NCBI GenBank assembly: GCA_963971425.1
Contig: OZ020517.1
Span: forward strand, 31,344,734 to 31,408,733
Reading direction: 5' to 3'
DNA length: 64,000 nt
DNA from: Bryoerythrophyllum caledonicum
Taxonomy: Eukaryota; Streptophyta; Bryopsida; Pottiales; Pottiaceae
In this document: in pieces, positions 33,540 to 46,120 of the stretch
How the letters are laid out: the number at the start of each line of letters is the position of its first letter
Numbering within the stretch: position 1 is the first letter of the stretch
The notes under the pieces: model-generated
Database searches by the model: none
What the model was told of the DNA's origin: nothing
What the model saw: only the letters and a program-made list of their open reading frames with translations
Position numbers and translations under genes: made by a program

Positions 33540-34245
33540 TTTTTTTCACATGCACCTTCAAATCTTTTGCTGCAAACTTTCTATAGACATTGAGACTTTT
33601 ATTATAAATCACAATTATATCTTATTTGAGATTGTTAAAAAAATATTTAGTGTAAGAAATCCATTCTAAGACAAGTCAAACATTATCATATATTGTTGAG
33701 CAGGGTACCAAAAAACATGTCTTCATTTCTTCATAAGAAACTAGATATTTTAAGATTTTTCAGTTTTTATATTTACTACTATAAAATGTGGTATGGACCT
33801 TCTCCATGATCGTTTGGGTTCTCATCCAATAACAAATTTGATTCACAAAAATTAAAATGTCTGTTGGAAATTGAATGACGCTGCTTGCAAAATTATTTGG
33901 ACATTTGCTACACTTGTCTTTTACCTCTATATACTAGTGTAGAAACAAGTGACATCATGCAAAACATGATGCTAAAAAATATAAACCTTGTGTAATACAA
34001 AAATTTGACACTATATGAAGTCAAAGTCAAGGAATAAAAAGTAACCTTTTTCTTGACTTCAAACACTATAATCTTCCAATATGTGTAGTCAAAATTTGTA
34101 AAATTTTGTGAGCGTGCTAATTTATTAGCAGCAATCAAGCTCCTACGATAGAGAATCAAACTAAAAAGAATTGATTCCTTTTCCACTCTTTGCAATAGAA
34201 TGGACAAATTTGAAGTGTTTTTGATGTAAAATAGTTAAGAAACTG
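33540..34245 (+). repeat. R1 dispersed repeat, copy e
   Basis: R1 landmarks in order: ACAAGTCAAACATTATCA, GAGCAGGGTACCAAAAAAC, ATGTGGTATGGACCTT, ATTCACAAAAATTAAAATG, ACATCATGCAAAACATG, GAAGTCAAAGTCAAGG, CTCCTACGATAG. More diverged than copies a and c. Confidence 0.55.
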
Positions 34246-35203
34246 TAGGACTTAGGTATTCAACATATTTGAAACAATCTTGTATTGAAGAGGGGTTCCA
34301 AACAAGATACTTTTTTGGTGGTCACAGTTTTATTTTATATAAAATCTTAATCCAAAAGGTGAACAAATTTTATTATATTATCTTGGAAGTAGAAGAAAAA
34401 AAAAAGTTAAACAAGAAAAAGAGAAAATCTCAAAATCTTGTGTTTCTAAACAATGAAGAATGAAAGTTTTTTGCACAATGCCAAGAAACTATGACTCCTC
34501 TTGGCAATGTTTTTTTGGGCACCACCTCTGTTTGAGCCAATCAAACTTCCTCCCTCCACATCTAGTCCACTAATATCTGTTTCCTCCAAGTTTTTGATGC
34601 CAAATAAAAAAAACCTTCTTCTTAGAGTGAGATTTTGCCATTATAGGGAAGTATTTTTTGCAAAATTTCAAAGGAGGTTATGTTGGTTACTTGTATACTA
34701 AATCTCAAATTTGTCAAGTGACTAATATAACTAGCCAAATTGCCTGCATCAACACAATAATTTCTTTGGGTAGTATAATTTTTTCATCAAATATCCAACT
34801 CTCACAAAACAATAAAAAACAAAAAAAACTCCCACGAAGCTCTTACATTTGTCCTTCTGTTGGAGGAAACTACAAATATTTTTTTGATGAAAATTGACAT
34901 TTTTGGGGGAATTTCTAAGACTGGAGACAACCTTCAGGCCGTACCAATAATTTGGAAACAGAAATCAGACAAATCATGGGATTTGGTGAGCTTTCTACGT
35001 CTTGTCGTTGATGCTACCAATAAGTACGGTCAGTGCCAGTCAATTAGTTGGTGACGCACGCTGTTTTATGTTTTTGGCAGGCTTCCAGAAGAAGAAAGTA
35101 CAATTATGTTTATCACATCAATGGACAATTTCCATCAAATTTGATGAAAGCACTTAGTTTATCATATCAATGGACAATGGAATGCTGGGATTTGCCTATA
35201 TAC
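34246..35203. other. AT-rich intergenic stretch
   Basis: Frames at 34269-35054 are low-complexity or motif-free. No gene called. Confidence 0.4.
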
Positions 35204-35452
35204 CCTTGTCGAGCGTTGCACCAAGCCTCAGGCTTCGAAGGGTGGGAGAGGGTAGGGACAAAACCGGCCCCTAATTTTATGTTGGAGGGGGCCCTACTTG
35301 ATCCAAGGGGCGGCCGTAGGGAGTATTATGGGGCTGCATGCCCCAATTTTGAAAAAAAAAACCCAAAAAAAGCCTCTAGGACCCTAAAACAGGCAGGGCC
35401 AGAAAAATGGACCTACCCGAAGCTGAGGTTTGGTGCAACGCTCGACCAAGGT
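35204..35452. mobile_element. 249-bp terminal-inverted-repeat element (MITE)
   Basis: The left end CCTTGTCGAGCGTTGCACC, then AAGCCTCAGGCTTCG, is matched inverted at 35419-35452 (CGAAGCTGAGGTTTGGTGC, then AACGCTCGACCAAGG), ~30 bp of pairing with a few indels. The GC-richer interior contains GGGGCGGCCGTAGGGAG. The plus-strand frame crossing it (35048-35458) is therefore not a gene. No target duplication is clear. Confidence 0.7.
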
Positions 35453-38400
35453 CAATAAAGATATCCAGAATGTTGTAATTCTGTTCACAACACAAAGTTT
35501 CATGATGTCAATACATACACCCCTCTAACCACAATAATAGACTAAGTAATGCTATCATTCAATACTTTCCATTGGTGAATATTTTAGACAACTTTCTATA
35601 TTATTCAAAGGGGAGGGTCATTGTTGGTGAAAATGTTTATCAAGAGTAATCTAACTTGTAGCATTTATTGATCAACTGGGGGGTTACACTACATATCTTA
35701 AATTTATTAGAGTAGTGCTATTAATACTAATTTAGGTCATTCTAATAATAATGTTATTATTCATTCTTCATTGTCATCAAATATTGTACAATGTTAGGAA
35801 AACATTTAGGTGGTGATACCGTGTTGACATAGGCGGTGGTGGAATGACCCCCGGGTGGGATGGACCGAGATGGATGGGGTCATTCTCCTCATCATTTCCA
35901 CAGCTCGCTTCCATGCCCGTTCCCATAGCCTCATTCAAAACCTAAATCCTAAAATTCAACAATACACCCTCAACTCTAAACCTAAAGTTTGATCCATGAA
36001 CCCTAAACTTAAAAACCTGGTTGTTGAGAACAGAGAGGAGATGACTCTATCCATCTTTGTGCATCCCCTTAGGGGGCAACAAAGGGGTTATTCCTCCCTG
36101 GCATATTGATATATGTGTATTATCATGGCTATACATTCAACTTCCTAGTAGTCTCCTTTACTTTGCATGCTATATATAGAGATACTTTTTGATGGTTGTT
36201 TTAATGGAAAAGGTGGATTATGGTGTTACAACGAGTGTTGTTGTAAAGAGCATATATTTGATCAGATCCAAGCTGCCTGTTCTAATAAAATTGTTGTTGT
36301 ATGAGATGCTTTTGTAAAGGGAGCTGATTGTATATGTATCATCTTGGCAATATACTTCAACCTTCATTTTGAGTTTCATTTTTGGTTATTTTATAATGGA
36401 TTGAAGTATATAGCCAAGATCAATTTTGGATTCAAATCTCACAAGTGTCAGAATACAATGATATGTGATTTTCCGCAAAAAATGTCATTTTAGTTTCTTG
36501 AAAGCCGAATGGCCTTTCTTCAAAATATTTAACCCCTAAAGAACCAAGTATACATGTGGGGTACAATTTTTTGACTCTGGCTTTAATTATCTTTAAATCT
36601 ATATAGTCAAAATTCATAATTTTTTTACCACATCATCTCATATAAATTTAGAAGAAGATCCTACACATACATTCTCAAAAAATTCACCTTGGTAGTTTTT
36701 AATCAACAAAGTAGAGATTTCTCTAAAATGCCTTGGGCCTTTAGGCATTGATTCCTCAGCATGCAGGTGCAGAGGTTGTGGTTCCCCACTAGTAGCTTTA
36801 CAAAATATTTCCAATGGCTTTGAAGTAAGTGCCGAAAAGTACCAAGCATAATGAAGTTTGTTTGCATTTTAGTATGTTCATACCTTGTGTTAGAGTGGTG
36901 TTAACATAATGATCTAGTTGCAGCTTTAGACTAGATTCATTGGCTAACACCATTCTCAACACCAAGTGCAAATTGACTTAAAAGTTATCCTTATGCTCAA
37001 CTATGCAGTTACAAGCTTCTAGGATTTTGTGTTTTCCTTTGGAAAATGAAACCATGGTTATGAGTAAGCTTCCAGATATGTATACTAAATTATTCAAACC
37101 TCCATTTAATTTATTGGAAGTGGCTGATGTGATGTATGGACTCACAAATTTATATAAGTTATGTTGTTGACAATACTGGTGAGCGTGTAATACTAACGTT
37201 GTGTATCATATGATACCCACAATTAGCATGAAATTTTTACTCCAAATATACATGAAAAATAGCTATTTATTATAGAGTGTTTGGAAAGTTTTATCCAAAG
37301 AAAAAACATTGTGAACATATTGTGAGATATAAAAATGGAGAGAATAGAGTATAAAAAAATGTCATAATTATTTTTTTGTGCAATAACTTTTTGGATTTGG
37401 CTTAGAGAGCTGTTTGGCCTCACCTTTATTTACTTTGTAGCCAAAAATTGGATGGATACCACGTTTTATACAAATATGTCACCGATTCCATCTAATTGAT
37501 CATTTTTGTCCATATACATCTATTTAAAAAATGAGTCGGCAATTAAACAACAAATTTTAGGCCAAAATAATGCCAAAACCAAGATTTCAAACATTGAAAA
37601 AGCCAACTCGCTCCCAATTGCCATAAATATTGCTGGTGAATGAAATGCATGAGCATTAAAGGAAAAAAATATTACTTGGCCCTAGCCAATGCAAGCTAAA
37701 CCTCTCTAAAGTACCCACCGTTCCCACACCTCTCCCAAACCAAGTCACTATTTCCATGTGGTCCCAATTACCATCGTAAGACTATAAATTAGAGGGTGAC
37801 AAAAAAAGATCACCCCTACATTTAAAAAAATCAGAATTTGAATGGACAAACATGATCATTTCAATCGGCTTTCAATAGTATCATTGGTTGCGACTCATGT
37901 TTCATTCCCTTTTTAAAATATACTACAAAAATCATAATTAGGGGGGGGGAGAAAATAGGTCTTAAAAAGTTCTCCAAAACCAGAATTTGATACAACATAC
38001 TGTAAAGTGTCGGTAATAATGATATTTTTTTGTTGCAATGTGATAAACACAACAACTCAAGTCACAAGTTAGACTGAGGACAGTGTAATGGCCCCACTCC
38101 TTCCATCAATCAAAGCTGTAACTCTGTATCAATACCACCAATGCATATCATAACAGAGAGCATTCAAAACATCACCAAGACTCAAAATCATCATTCCGCT
38201 TAACACATCATGTCAATGACAAGCCGTGTAAATAAAAATACATGATATGAATGAAAAATATATTTTTTAACGGATTGTAGTACCAAAGTGCTTGAGATGT
38301 TAGCTGTTGATTTCACATGCACAAACTTCCACCCATTGATGTGGACATTCAAGGACATATTGTGGAGCTCTTTCGAATCATTGTGGTGAGAGAGTAAAGT

Positions 38401-38570
38401 TGCATCTTAGTCTTTTGAAGTGGTCAATGGTCAATGCCTCGATAACACTTTGGATTTGTGCTTTCTGCCCATTGGCTCTGCTTGCAGCATTTATTGTATC
38501 GCAAAGAATGGATAGCCACCACTTTTTGTGCATATTTGTCACCTATTTCACCCCATTTCATCTATCAAAT
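35453..38570. other. Intergenic, repeats only
   Basis: No gene recognised in 3.1 kb. 35840-36100 has weak inverted ends (GGAATGACCCC / GGGGTTATTCC) and CCTAAA-rich text that could be another small element. 36530-36700 carries the tail of an R1 copy (plus). Confidence 0.4.
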
Positions 38571-39093
38571 AAGGTAGAGGCACCTAATTCCAATCACTTA
38601 AGCCAATTGGGGACTCAAATGACATTGTATGTCAAAAACATTCATGTGGAAAGATGCGGAATTAGGAATGAAACTCAACAAATATTTTTTCAAATTTTAA
38701 TCACAAAGATTTGGAATTGGTACAGAATTTAAAAGCCCAGACTCCACCGGAGCCCATAATCAAACTTTAGAGTAGGTGAAATTTGGTGCCCTCCTTTGCC
38801 CAATCCCAATAAGTGAGAGTGAGTAAAAGAGAGAAGACATGCCATGGATAACCAACTCATGGAATGTTGATCGGCCTTGATTGACTTTCAAGGCAAGGCC
38901 ACCAATGAGAGCTCAATTGAGGTGGAGCAAACCAAAATTACACACTTCATGACCCAATGCCGATAATGACTGGGGTTTTCAGATTTTGAGTTATCGGTTT
39001 TGGGTCGCTTCATGCACCATTTCATGCATTTACCATTTTCACGCACCATTCCATGCATACTCTACTCATCGGAATTGGGTGCCTCTACCTTAG
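38571..39093. mobile_element. ~520-bp terminal-inverted-repeat element
   Basis: The left end TAAGGTAGAGGCACCTAATT, then CCAAT, is inverted at the right end (ATCGGAATTGGGTGCCTCTA, then CCTTA, about 39060-39093). Size and ends suit a MITE. The 110-codon plus frame 38400-38732 overlaps the left end and is rejected. Confidence 0.55.
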
Positions 39094-40337
39094 TTGCGAG
39101 TCCAATTCTTGGCTGTGAAATCTCTGTTGTACTGGAATTGCCACAAGTTGCCAATGTTGCAACTCGTGTGTGCCCTAAAAGATAAAACAACACAAAAAGA
39201 AAGAAAGAGAAGGAATACCGAAGTCGGGCAAGAAATTTTCACATGAGTGGGTTCACTGGATTGTGTTTGGCTTCTCCTCTAACTTAGTAGCTTCTCCTCT
39301 AACTTAGTAGCTTCCCCTATTCTTGGGGCACGGGCCAAACCCGAACGATGATTCATGGATGCCGCTGCTGCCGCTGCAGCGACGACGACGACGACCACTC
39401 TGAAATTGCTACACATCTTGCAAAACCACGAGCACCATCTTCGTAGAAACAAATCCGTCGTGCACATGGACAACAAGTAGAAGAGAGTCGAACACTCCAG
39501 GTGAGAGTTGCTCTTCATTTGGAGGATGGGATGAGTAGTTGAGGAGATCGAGGAAGTAGGTGCCGTGATGGTAGAGCTAGAATCGAGATGGTGGGGTCGC
39601 TCGCTCGATCGCTCGCTCAAGAGATAGATGCACAGACAGAGGCAGAGGCGGCGGCTGCCGAAGTATCGTTTTCACCGGGGAGTTGTAGGAACTACGGGAC
39701 TCATGAATTGATGGGTAGGCGATGGCGCGCTCTGGTCTTGCTCATCTTTTCTTCTTTGGTCACGGTTGCCGGAGTTCCGTGCGAGGGGAGAGGGCAGTTT
39801 TGTGTCTCTGTTTTTTGTATTGAGTTGTGAAAGAAGAGGAGGTGGATTGAAGGAACTGCGGCGGGTTTTTCCTAGTTTCTGGGTTGTTGTTATGATCGGG
39901 TCATCTTAGTCAAGCGCTGCAAGTCTTCGGAGTTGGCACGCAACCGGAGGAAGCAGTCAAAGACGGCCAGAATTTCCCTCGAATTGCGTGGAATTCGTTG
40001 AAATTTGGGGACAGTCATGACCATTCCGATTGAAAGGTTTTGATGGTGTTTTGGGGGACATGTAGCGCTCTAACAAGCGATGGAAACAGATTCTTGCAGA
40101 AAGTGTAACATGGTGTTTCTCTTACGTTGACAGGAGCTTCTTCTCCCTTGAACGTCTTCCAGCGCGAAGAATCCGTCATTAGGGCTTGTGGAGATTGGGC
40201 AGTTTCGTTTTAGAGAGTACTCTTGAAAAGTGCATAGTATCTAGTGTTTTTCAATTGAAAAACTGGTGCGGGAGATGCAGAATTGACCGCCCTTGTGTGT
40301 TGATTCGGTTCCAGCTTGATTGACGAGGTTTGCCACA
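39094..40337. promoter_or_regulatory. Upstream region and probable 5' UTR of the 14-1-1-like gene
   Basis: From about 39340 the DNA becomes GC-richer. 39251-39316 is a 23-bp unit (CTTCTCCTCTAACTTAGTAG) repeated about 2.5 times, and 39597-39620 a CTCGCTCGATCG tract. An 80-codon TTG/ATG frame at 39588-39830 may be an upstream ORF or leader exon; no motif. Confidence 0.35.
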
Positions 40338-42362
40338 ATGAAGGAGGTTGATGATGATGGCCTTGAGGACACCGAGGTGAGGGTGTCCAGCGCGAGCTTG
40401 GGGGAGCTGATGAGGAGGGGAGCAGAGGAGTCGCCCTCCACCAGCGGCATGCGGTGCTGGCAGCCGGGCGAGGTGGAGGTGGAGGATCGCTGGGGCATCA
40501 GCTACGAGGCACCTTCAATTCAAGCCTCTGGCAGATCAGCGGCTCTCGAGATGTCCAAGTCGCGGCAGCTGCACGGGTCGCGCCGCTCGCTCCATCGTGT
40601 CGGACGCCGAGTCTTCTCATGTTTTCGCCACACCACTATCAGCCTGGTATGATGCTCACTCACTCATGTCTGTTTGTCTATCAATCTGTATTTTGTATAT
40701 CAATCTGTGCTTCACTCGGGTCTGTAAGTCTATCAATCTATGACCTACTCTTGTCTGTATGTCTATCAATCTGTGACCTGTATTTCCTGTCTGTAATGTG
40801 CATATAAATCTGTCACCTACTCTTACATGTATCTACTCAATCTGTGACAAACCCACATCTGTAATATGTACTATCAATCTGTGACCTACTCATACCTGTA
40901 ACTCATATTTGTGTGTATACCTCATTGTGACCTATGATTTGTGTTGTTTAACTGGTTGCAAATGGTCTTGGATTGCAGACGGTTCCTGATTTTGAACCGA
41001 GCACGCCACCGAAAAGTGGACCCCTCACTGCGCCGCGCAAGAGCGCGAGCGGTGCAAACGGCGTCACGTTTCTCCACGAGGCCACCGATCACCGCCATCA
41101 CGGTGACGACGACGAAGACGTTGAGTCGGAGGAGCCGACCTCTCCAGTCGTCAATTGCATGGGCCAGGTAATTACTATCTGTCTCACTTGCAATGCATGT
41201 GCAAGCAGCCCCCGGATTATGACAAGACAGGTTATATTCAGGGCCTGCTTGCACATTACCGGACATAACAGAGTTCTTTGTAAAGTCAATAAGATAACCC
41301 CCTCTTATTGACTACTCTTTTCTCACTCGACAGAGGCATTAGATCGATAGAAGAGCTTCACGGTCTTATCTTTCAATTCAGTCAATGGATGAATGGATGA
41401 GCTTGGTGATGGCTAAACGCAAGTCAAAGTAGTTCTAGCCGTCTCTCTGAGAGTGAAGAAAGAGTTTGCATGGAATACCTTACCTCTTTGAGGTGATTTA
41501 GATTGATTGAGAACTATTTAGAGCTGAATCTTTCAATGAAAAAAGAGGGGGTATTTTGTTATGGTTGGATCATGTCGAACTTCTTCAATGAGGAGAAAGA
41601 ATTTGGGTATCATAACTTCACAGCAATACTAGATTATGGGACAAAACCTTGTCCTTCCTAACCAATGGTGGCTACCTCTACAGTAATGATATCTAGTGCT
41701 TGAATCATGTGCCCATTTGGTAGCTTGTTGATTGATTTTATGGTGGTGATTTACAGGTGAGGCCGAAGCAGAGACATTGCAAGAAAATTGAGGCCGCTGC
41801 CGCTGCGCCCAAAGAAAGATTCATGGACTACAGAGAGAAGTTTCGGAGGACGAAGTCGCAAGCGCCATCAAGGTCGCCCCCGATGGTCTCCAAATCCAAG
41901 TCGTGCAATTGGAAGCAGCTCCTGCGCTCGAATTCCAGCTCCATAAGCCCAAGCAACCATCCGTGTGGCTCCGAGCTGGGCGAGCCTGAGATCGATCTTG
42001 GCCGGTTCAGCTCCGCAAGCGCCTCTCATTCAGACTCTCAACCATCGAAGCCACCAGACAAAACATGCATGTTGATGCGGAGGAGTAACAGCGGCAGAAG
42101 CGACGACACATCGAAGCCACCAGATAAAACATGCATGTTGATGCGGAGGAGTACCAGCGGCAGAAGCGACGACAAGCTTCTACAGGAGCAACTGGATTTG
42201 AGAAGAAACGCTGACAATGGATCTGAATCTGAACCATTTTTCAGAGTCCTTCCGAGCTTGAAAACCACGCGGATTGAGTCGCCAAAGTGGTTAACGGATG
42301 AGACAAAGCGCCAGGGATTCTGCAAGCGCTCATCTACATCTAATCTCACCCACATTAGATGA
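40338..42362 (+). CDS. Syringolide-induced protein 14-1-1-like, plant-specific, 3 exons
   Basis: Exons 40338-40646, 40979-41167, 41757-42362 (all phase 0, GT-AG) give 367 residues; the ATG at 40338 has a good context (ACAATGAAGG). The family mark is EPTSPVVNCMGQVRPK, split by intron 2 between GQ and VRP, matching the EPTSPKVSCMGQ motif of soybean syringolide-induced 14-1-1 and many plant paralogues. The rest is Ser/Arg-rich and probably disordered. Near residues 265-310 a 22-residue stretch (PPDKTCMLMRRSNSGRSDD) is present twice in tandem, a recent 66-bp duplication that keeps the frame. Molecular role unknown; plant relatives are pathogen- or elicitor-induced. Intron 1 holds a minisatellite (40660-40920). 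Confidence 0.75.
40655..40925. repeat. Intronic minisatellite (TCTGT...TATCAATCTGTGACCT)
   Basis: About six irregular copies of a 35-45-bp unit containing CTATCAATCTGTGACCTACT within intron 1 of the 14-1-1-like gene. Confidence 0.7.
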
Positions 42363-43210
42363 TCCCAGATAAATCTGCACAGAATGTTGCTTTGTTGGAG
42401 ACCAGTGGTCTACCAACATATTTATGCAGACTATCATCATGTAGAATATTGTGCTCCTATCTTGTGACAGTAGAGATTTTTTGACACCGTGATTTGCGTT
42501 TGGGAATTAGCAGTAGCTCAAGATGTAATCTGCTCATGGCCATCGACGAGTGCACGATGGACTCTTGTATCTATATTTCGATCTGAACTTTGGCGTTGTC
42601 AGTTGGCGAACTTCAAGTGAGATCTTCACCTTGGAATCCCAGTGTTTCCTGAGCAAAAGGCTTCTCATAATCGGACATAGACCAGCTCAAGGAAGTGGGC
42701 GCCTCTACAGAAAAACGCCTTCTCTGTGAAGCATAGAACATAGAAGCTCTGCTCAAATGAATGAGGATTTCCAAGCCTCCGAAGTACCTGGTGCACACGA
42801 CAAGTGCGGATGCGGACGTGGTTGAAATCACGTACTGTACGTATCTACTCTGCCATTGCCATGCCAAATTCGTTGCTGAAAGCTTTTGCCAAGAAGTCAA
42901 GAGGTTTTGAACAAGTTGCGGTTGTGGTGGGGTCCATTCTGCAAGGAATATATTGGTTTGAGTAGTTAGTACAGTCATGCCAAAGTAGTCGCTCATCAGC
43001 TGATGCCGGCCAGAAACCTTCATCATGTGCTTGTACGTTGGTTGAGACATGTTGACGAGCCTACCTTGTTTGTGTCGAAAGTGTACCTGGATTGTAGGCA
43101 CCGACTCTCAGTCAGGTTTAGTCTAGTCAAGAGTTGAAGAAGTGGGATTGAAACCAGAAGGGCGCTTCAGGTTGAGGAGGTAGACTTGGGATTGGAACCA
43201 GGTTTTGGTG
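42363..43210. other. Spacer between the 14-1-1-like gene and the oxidase
   Basis: Should hold the 3' UTR of the first gene and the promoter of the second. The long minus-strand frames here (42613-43560) overlap the oxidase exons and have no motif, so they are rejected. No TATA box identified. Confidence 0.4.
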
Positions 43211-45792
43211 ATGGCGACGGAGGTGGTGAATGTGGAGGAGTATGCAGCGCTGGCGAAGCGTCGGCTGCCGAAGATGGCGTTTGATTTCTTCTCCAGCGGC
43301 AGCGAGGACCAGGTGACGTTGAGGGAGAACAGGGCAGCGTTCACGCGCATCAGGTATGTATGCAACAGCCTCACAATCAGTGACGTTATGATCACTTCCC
43401 CCTGATGATGCTCTTTTTCCAGGCTGCGGCCCAGGATTCTGGTGGACGTGAGCAACATCGACGTGACGACATCCGTGTTAGGGTTCCAGGTCGCCATGCC
43501 CATCATGGTGGCGCCCACTGCGCTCCACAAGATGGCGCATCCTGATGGTAATTGCAACATCCTGTCGATGTTAAAAGGTCATTCTAGCTCTTGTTCTAGA
43601 GTGTTATGTTGAGAGCGAATTCTAGCTCTGCTCACGTTTTGTGGTCTCTTGTTGTTGTGCGGCAGGTGAAGTTGCGACTGCGAGAGCGGTGTCCGCAGCG
43701 AATAGTGTCATGGTTTGAATTGCTCCCACAAATACATTTTGAGAGAAATACAGTATTGACTTACCCTATCTCAGTGTACACCCGTTCTTTATATTAGTAA
43801 CAATTGTTGGATTTGGGTTGCAGGTTCTGTCTTCGAGTGCGACTTGCAGCATGGAAGAGATCGCTGCAACTGGGCCTGGTCTTCGCCTCTTCCAGCTTTA
43901 CGTAAGTGAAGAGTACCGTTCTTTTTCCTCACTTTTGATAGCTGTTAGATCAATGGAAGAGCTCGGTGGTGTCTCAACTAGAATCCTTGTTCTGTCAATG
44001 GAAGAGCATGAAGGTCTGTAAACTCAAGTTAGAAGTAGTTTTAGCCGCCTTTGAGAAGGAAAAAGGAGAGGTCATGAATCTTTCCTCTTGGAGGTCAAAA
44101 CCCTTGGAATCTCTTACTCTAATGTCTTTTACTTTAGGTGTACAAAGATAGGAACATCACGAGGACGTTGGTGCGGAGAGCTGAGCAAGCAGGCTTCAAA
44201 GCCATAGTTCTCACCGTGGACACGCCACGGCTGGGCCGCAGAGATGCCGACATCAAAAACAGGTGAATTGACTCAAACAATCTTCCAGAGGGGCTCTCCA
44301 AACGTGAAGATGGCCTCATTCATTGAATTGTTCTCTGGTGCAGGTTCAAACCGCCCTCGCATCTTTCCTATAAGAACTTGGAAGGCCTCATGAACGTCAG
44401 CGAAGAGATCCACAAAATGAACAGGATAAATGGATCCGAGGCAGCCGCGTGGGTGGACAACCATTTCGACAGGTCTCTCAATTGGAAGGTAGGTTGTGAT
44501 AACATGTTCTTTTTTGTTGTCTTACATGTAAAAACTTGAATTCCACTTACAATTCCCATCTAGAAAGTTTTGTCGAGGGTGCTGAGGCCATGTTGCCTTT
44601 TGCATGACAGGACGTGAAGTGGTTGCAAAGCATCACCAAGCTCCCTGTGCTTGTGAAGGGAATCCTAACAGCTGAAGATGGTAAGATCAAATTTTTTCCA
44701 TGGTTTTTCAAAGGTGGAGATGAACCCATGAGATTGTTTGTGAGACTGATCTTGACATTTGATTGCAGCGGTGTTAGCAGTCCAAACTGGCGTGGCGGGC
44801 ATCATGGTATCCAACCACGGAGCGCGGCAGCTCGACCATGTGCCGGCGACAATATCAGTTCTGGAAGAGGTACATTGCCCCTTGTGCACGTGACTATTCA
44901 ACCAAAGTGCACATCTGATCATGTGGATATGGCAAAGCAGGTCGTGGAGGCGGTAGCAGGGCGCGTCCCTGTCTTCCTTGACGGAGGAATTCGCCGCGGC
45001 ACGGACGTCTTCAAAGCTCTGGCATTGGGCGCGTCAGGCGTTTTGGTAAGTTTCCCTCAAACCCTAAACCCTAACCTTGGCTGCTTGAGTATGACACCCT
45101 CCTCCTGACCCAAATCATGGTCCTGATCGCTTGAGTTTGACACCCTCTCCTTCCTGAAACCGTAATGCTAAACCTGATCACTCGAGAGTAACTTCCTCCT
45201 GAAACTCTAAACCTAAACCTGGTCAACTTTGAAGATCAACTTCTTCCTGAACCTGTAACCCTAAACCCTAACCTGGCACCCATTCAGTGTGACACCAGTC
45301 CTTCCTGAATTCCGCAACCCTGAACCCTAACTCTGGTTTTTCAATGTTAACACTACTTCCTCCCGAAACCTAAACGTAGACCTAGACCTAGAATTAAAAT
45401 CTAAACCTACACCTACCCTAAAACAAAATCTGAATTCAAAGTCAAACTGAAACTAAACCTAACCTGATTTAAACCTGAACCTGAAACCTAAACCTAGCCC
45501 TAGACCCTAAACCTAGAATCCTAAAACATGAAACATGAAACATGGTCGTTTGAGTATGAGACCCGCTTCTTCCTGAATGCTGCATCTCTTTTTTGTGTAG
45601 ATTGGAAGACCTGTGATCTACGCCCTCTCAGTAGATGGTGAGGCCGGAGTCACCAAAGTGCTGCAGATGCTCAAGGACGAGTTCGAGCTCACAATGGCGC
45701 TCATGGGCGTCACATCCGTGAAGGACATCCGCCGCCAGCACGTGCAGACAGAACACGACGCCCTCAAGCTGCTCATGAAGTCGAAGCTCTGA
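43211..45792 (+). CDS. Peroxisomal 2-hydroxy-acid oxidase (HAOX/glycolate oxidase family), 10 exons
   Basis: Exons: 43211-43353, 43423-43547, 43666-43712, 43824-43901, 44138-44262, 44344-44488, 44611-44680, 44769-44869, 44941-45045, 45601-45792. All are GT-AG, phases join, 376 residues. It is an FMN-dependent TIM-barrel enzyme oxidising 2-hydroxy acids to 2-oxo acids with hydrogen peroxide release. Kept residues include LFQLYVYKD (Tyr), TVDTPRLG, the catalytic-region Lys in [20 protein letters not shown] (active-site His and Arg) and [17 protein letters not shown] (FMN phosphate site). It ends in SKL, a PTS1 signal. Two substrate-pocket positions differ from glycolate oxidase: the Tyr of YDYY is Phe (FDFF) and the Trp of LSSWATSS is Ser (LSSSATCS). 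With the tail [15 protein letters not shown] this points to the HAOX-type branch, so glycolate may not be the main substrate. Intact. Confidence 0.9.
45055..45560. repeat. Degenerate CCCTAAA-rich ~60-bp repeats in oxidase intron 9
   Basis: A ~60-bp imperfect unit (GCTTGAGTATGACACCCTCC, then TTCCTGAAACCCTAAACCC) is repeated about seven times, decaying into AACCTAAACCTAG at the right. It resembles interstitial plant telomere sequence (CCCTAAA) mixed with a minisatellite. It fills most of the 555-base intron. Confidence 0.7.
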
Positions 45793-46120
45793 GCTCCCTG
45801 TGACTGCTCCCACAGGCCAGCCCTAGAATAATATATGCCCTGTACAAAATTTTCATGTAAAATCAGTAAAAACGATCGACTTGTATGCGCCAAAGTTGAA
45901 GTGGGTCCAGTGCACTTCTCAATCTAATACCAGCTCATAGAAGAGAAAAGTGGGTGCTATTCATCAGGGTACATCTAAAACTACTTTGACTTGAGTTTAG
46001 AGAGCAACAAGCTCTTCTAACAAGTTGTTACAGTGAGAAAAGACTAGGATAGTAGATCAAACTGACGTTACAAGTAACTCGAAGTGCAGTCCAGAAATCC
46101 ACCGACCCGATCTGGTGTGG

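Noticed and set aside
35048-35458. 136-codon plus-strand frame
   Set aside because: It runs through both inverted ends of the 249-bp MITE at 35204-35452, so it is not a gene.
38400-38732. 110-codon plus-strand frame
   Set aside because: AT-rich, no motif, and it overlaps the end of an inverted-repeat element.
42613-43560. Long minus-strand frames (162 and 145 codons) opposite the oxidase
   Set aside because: They overlap oxidase exons and spacer on the wrong strand and have no motif; they are shadows of GC-rich coding DNA.
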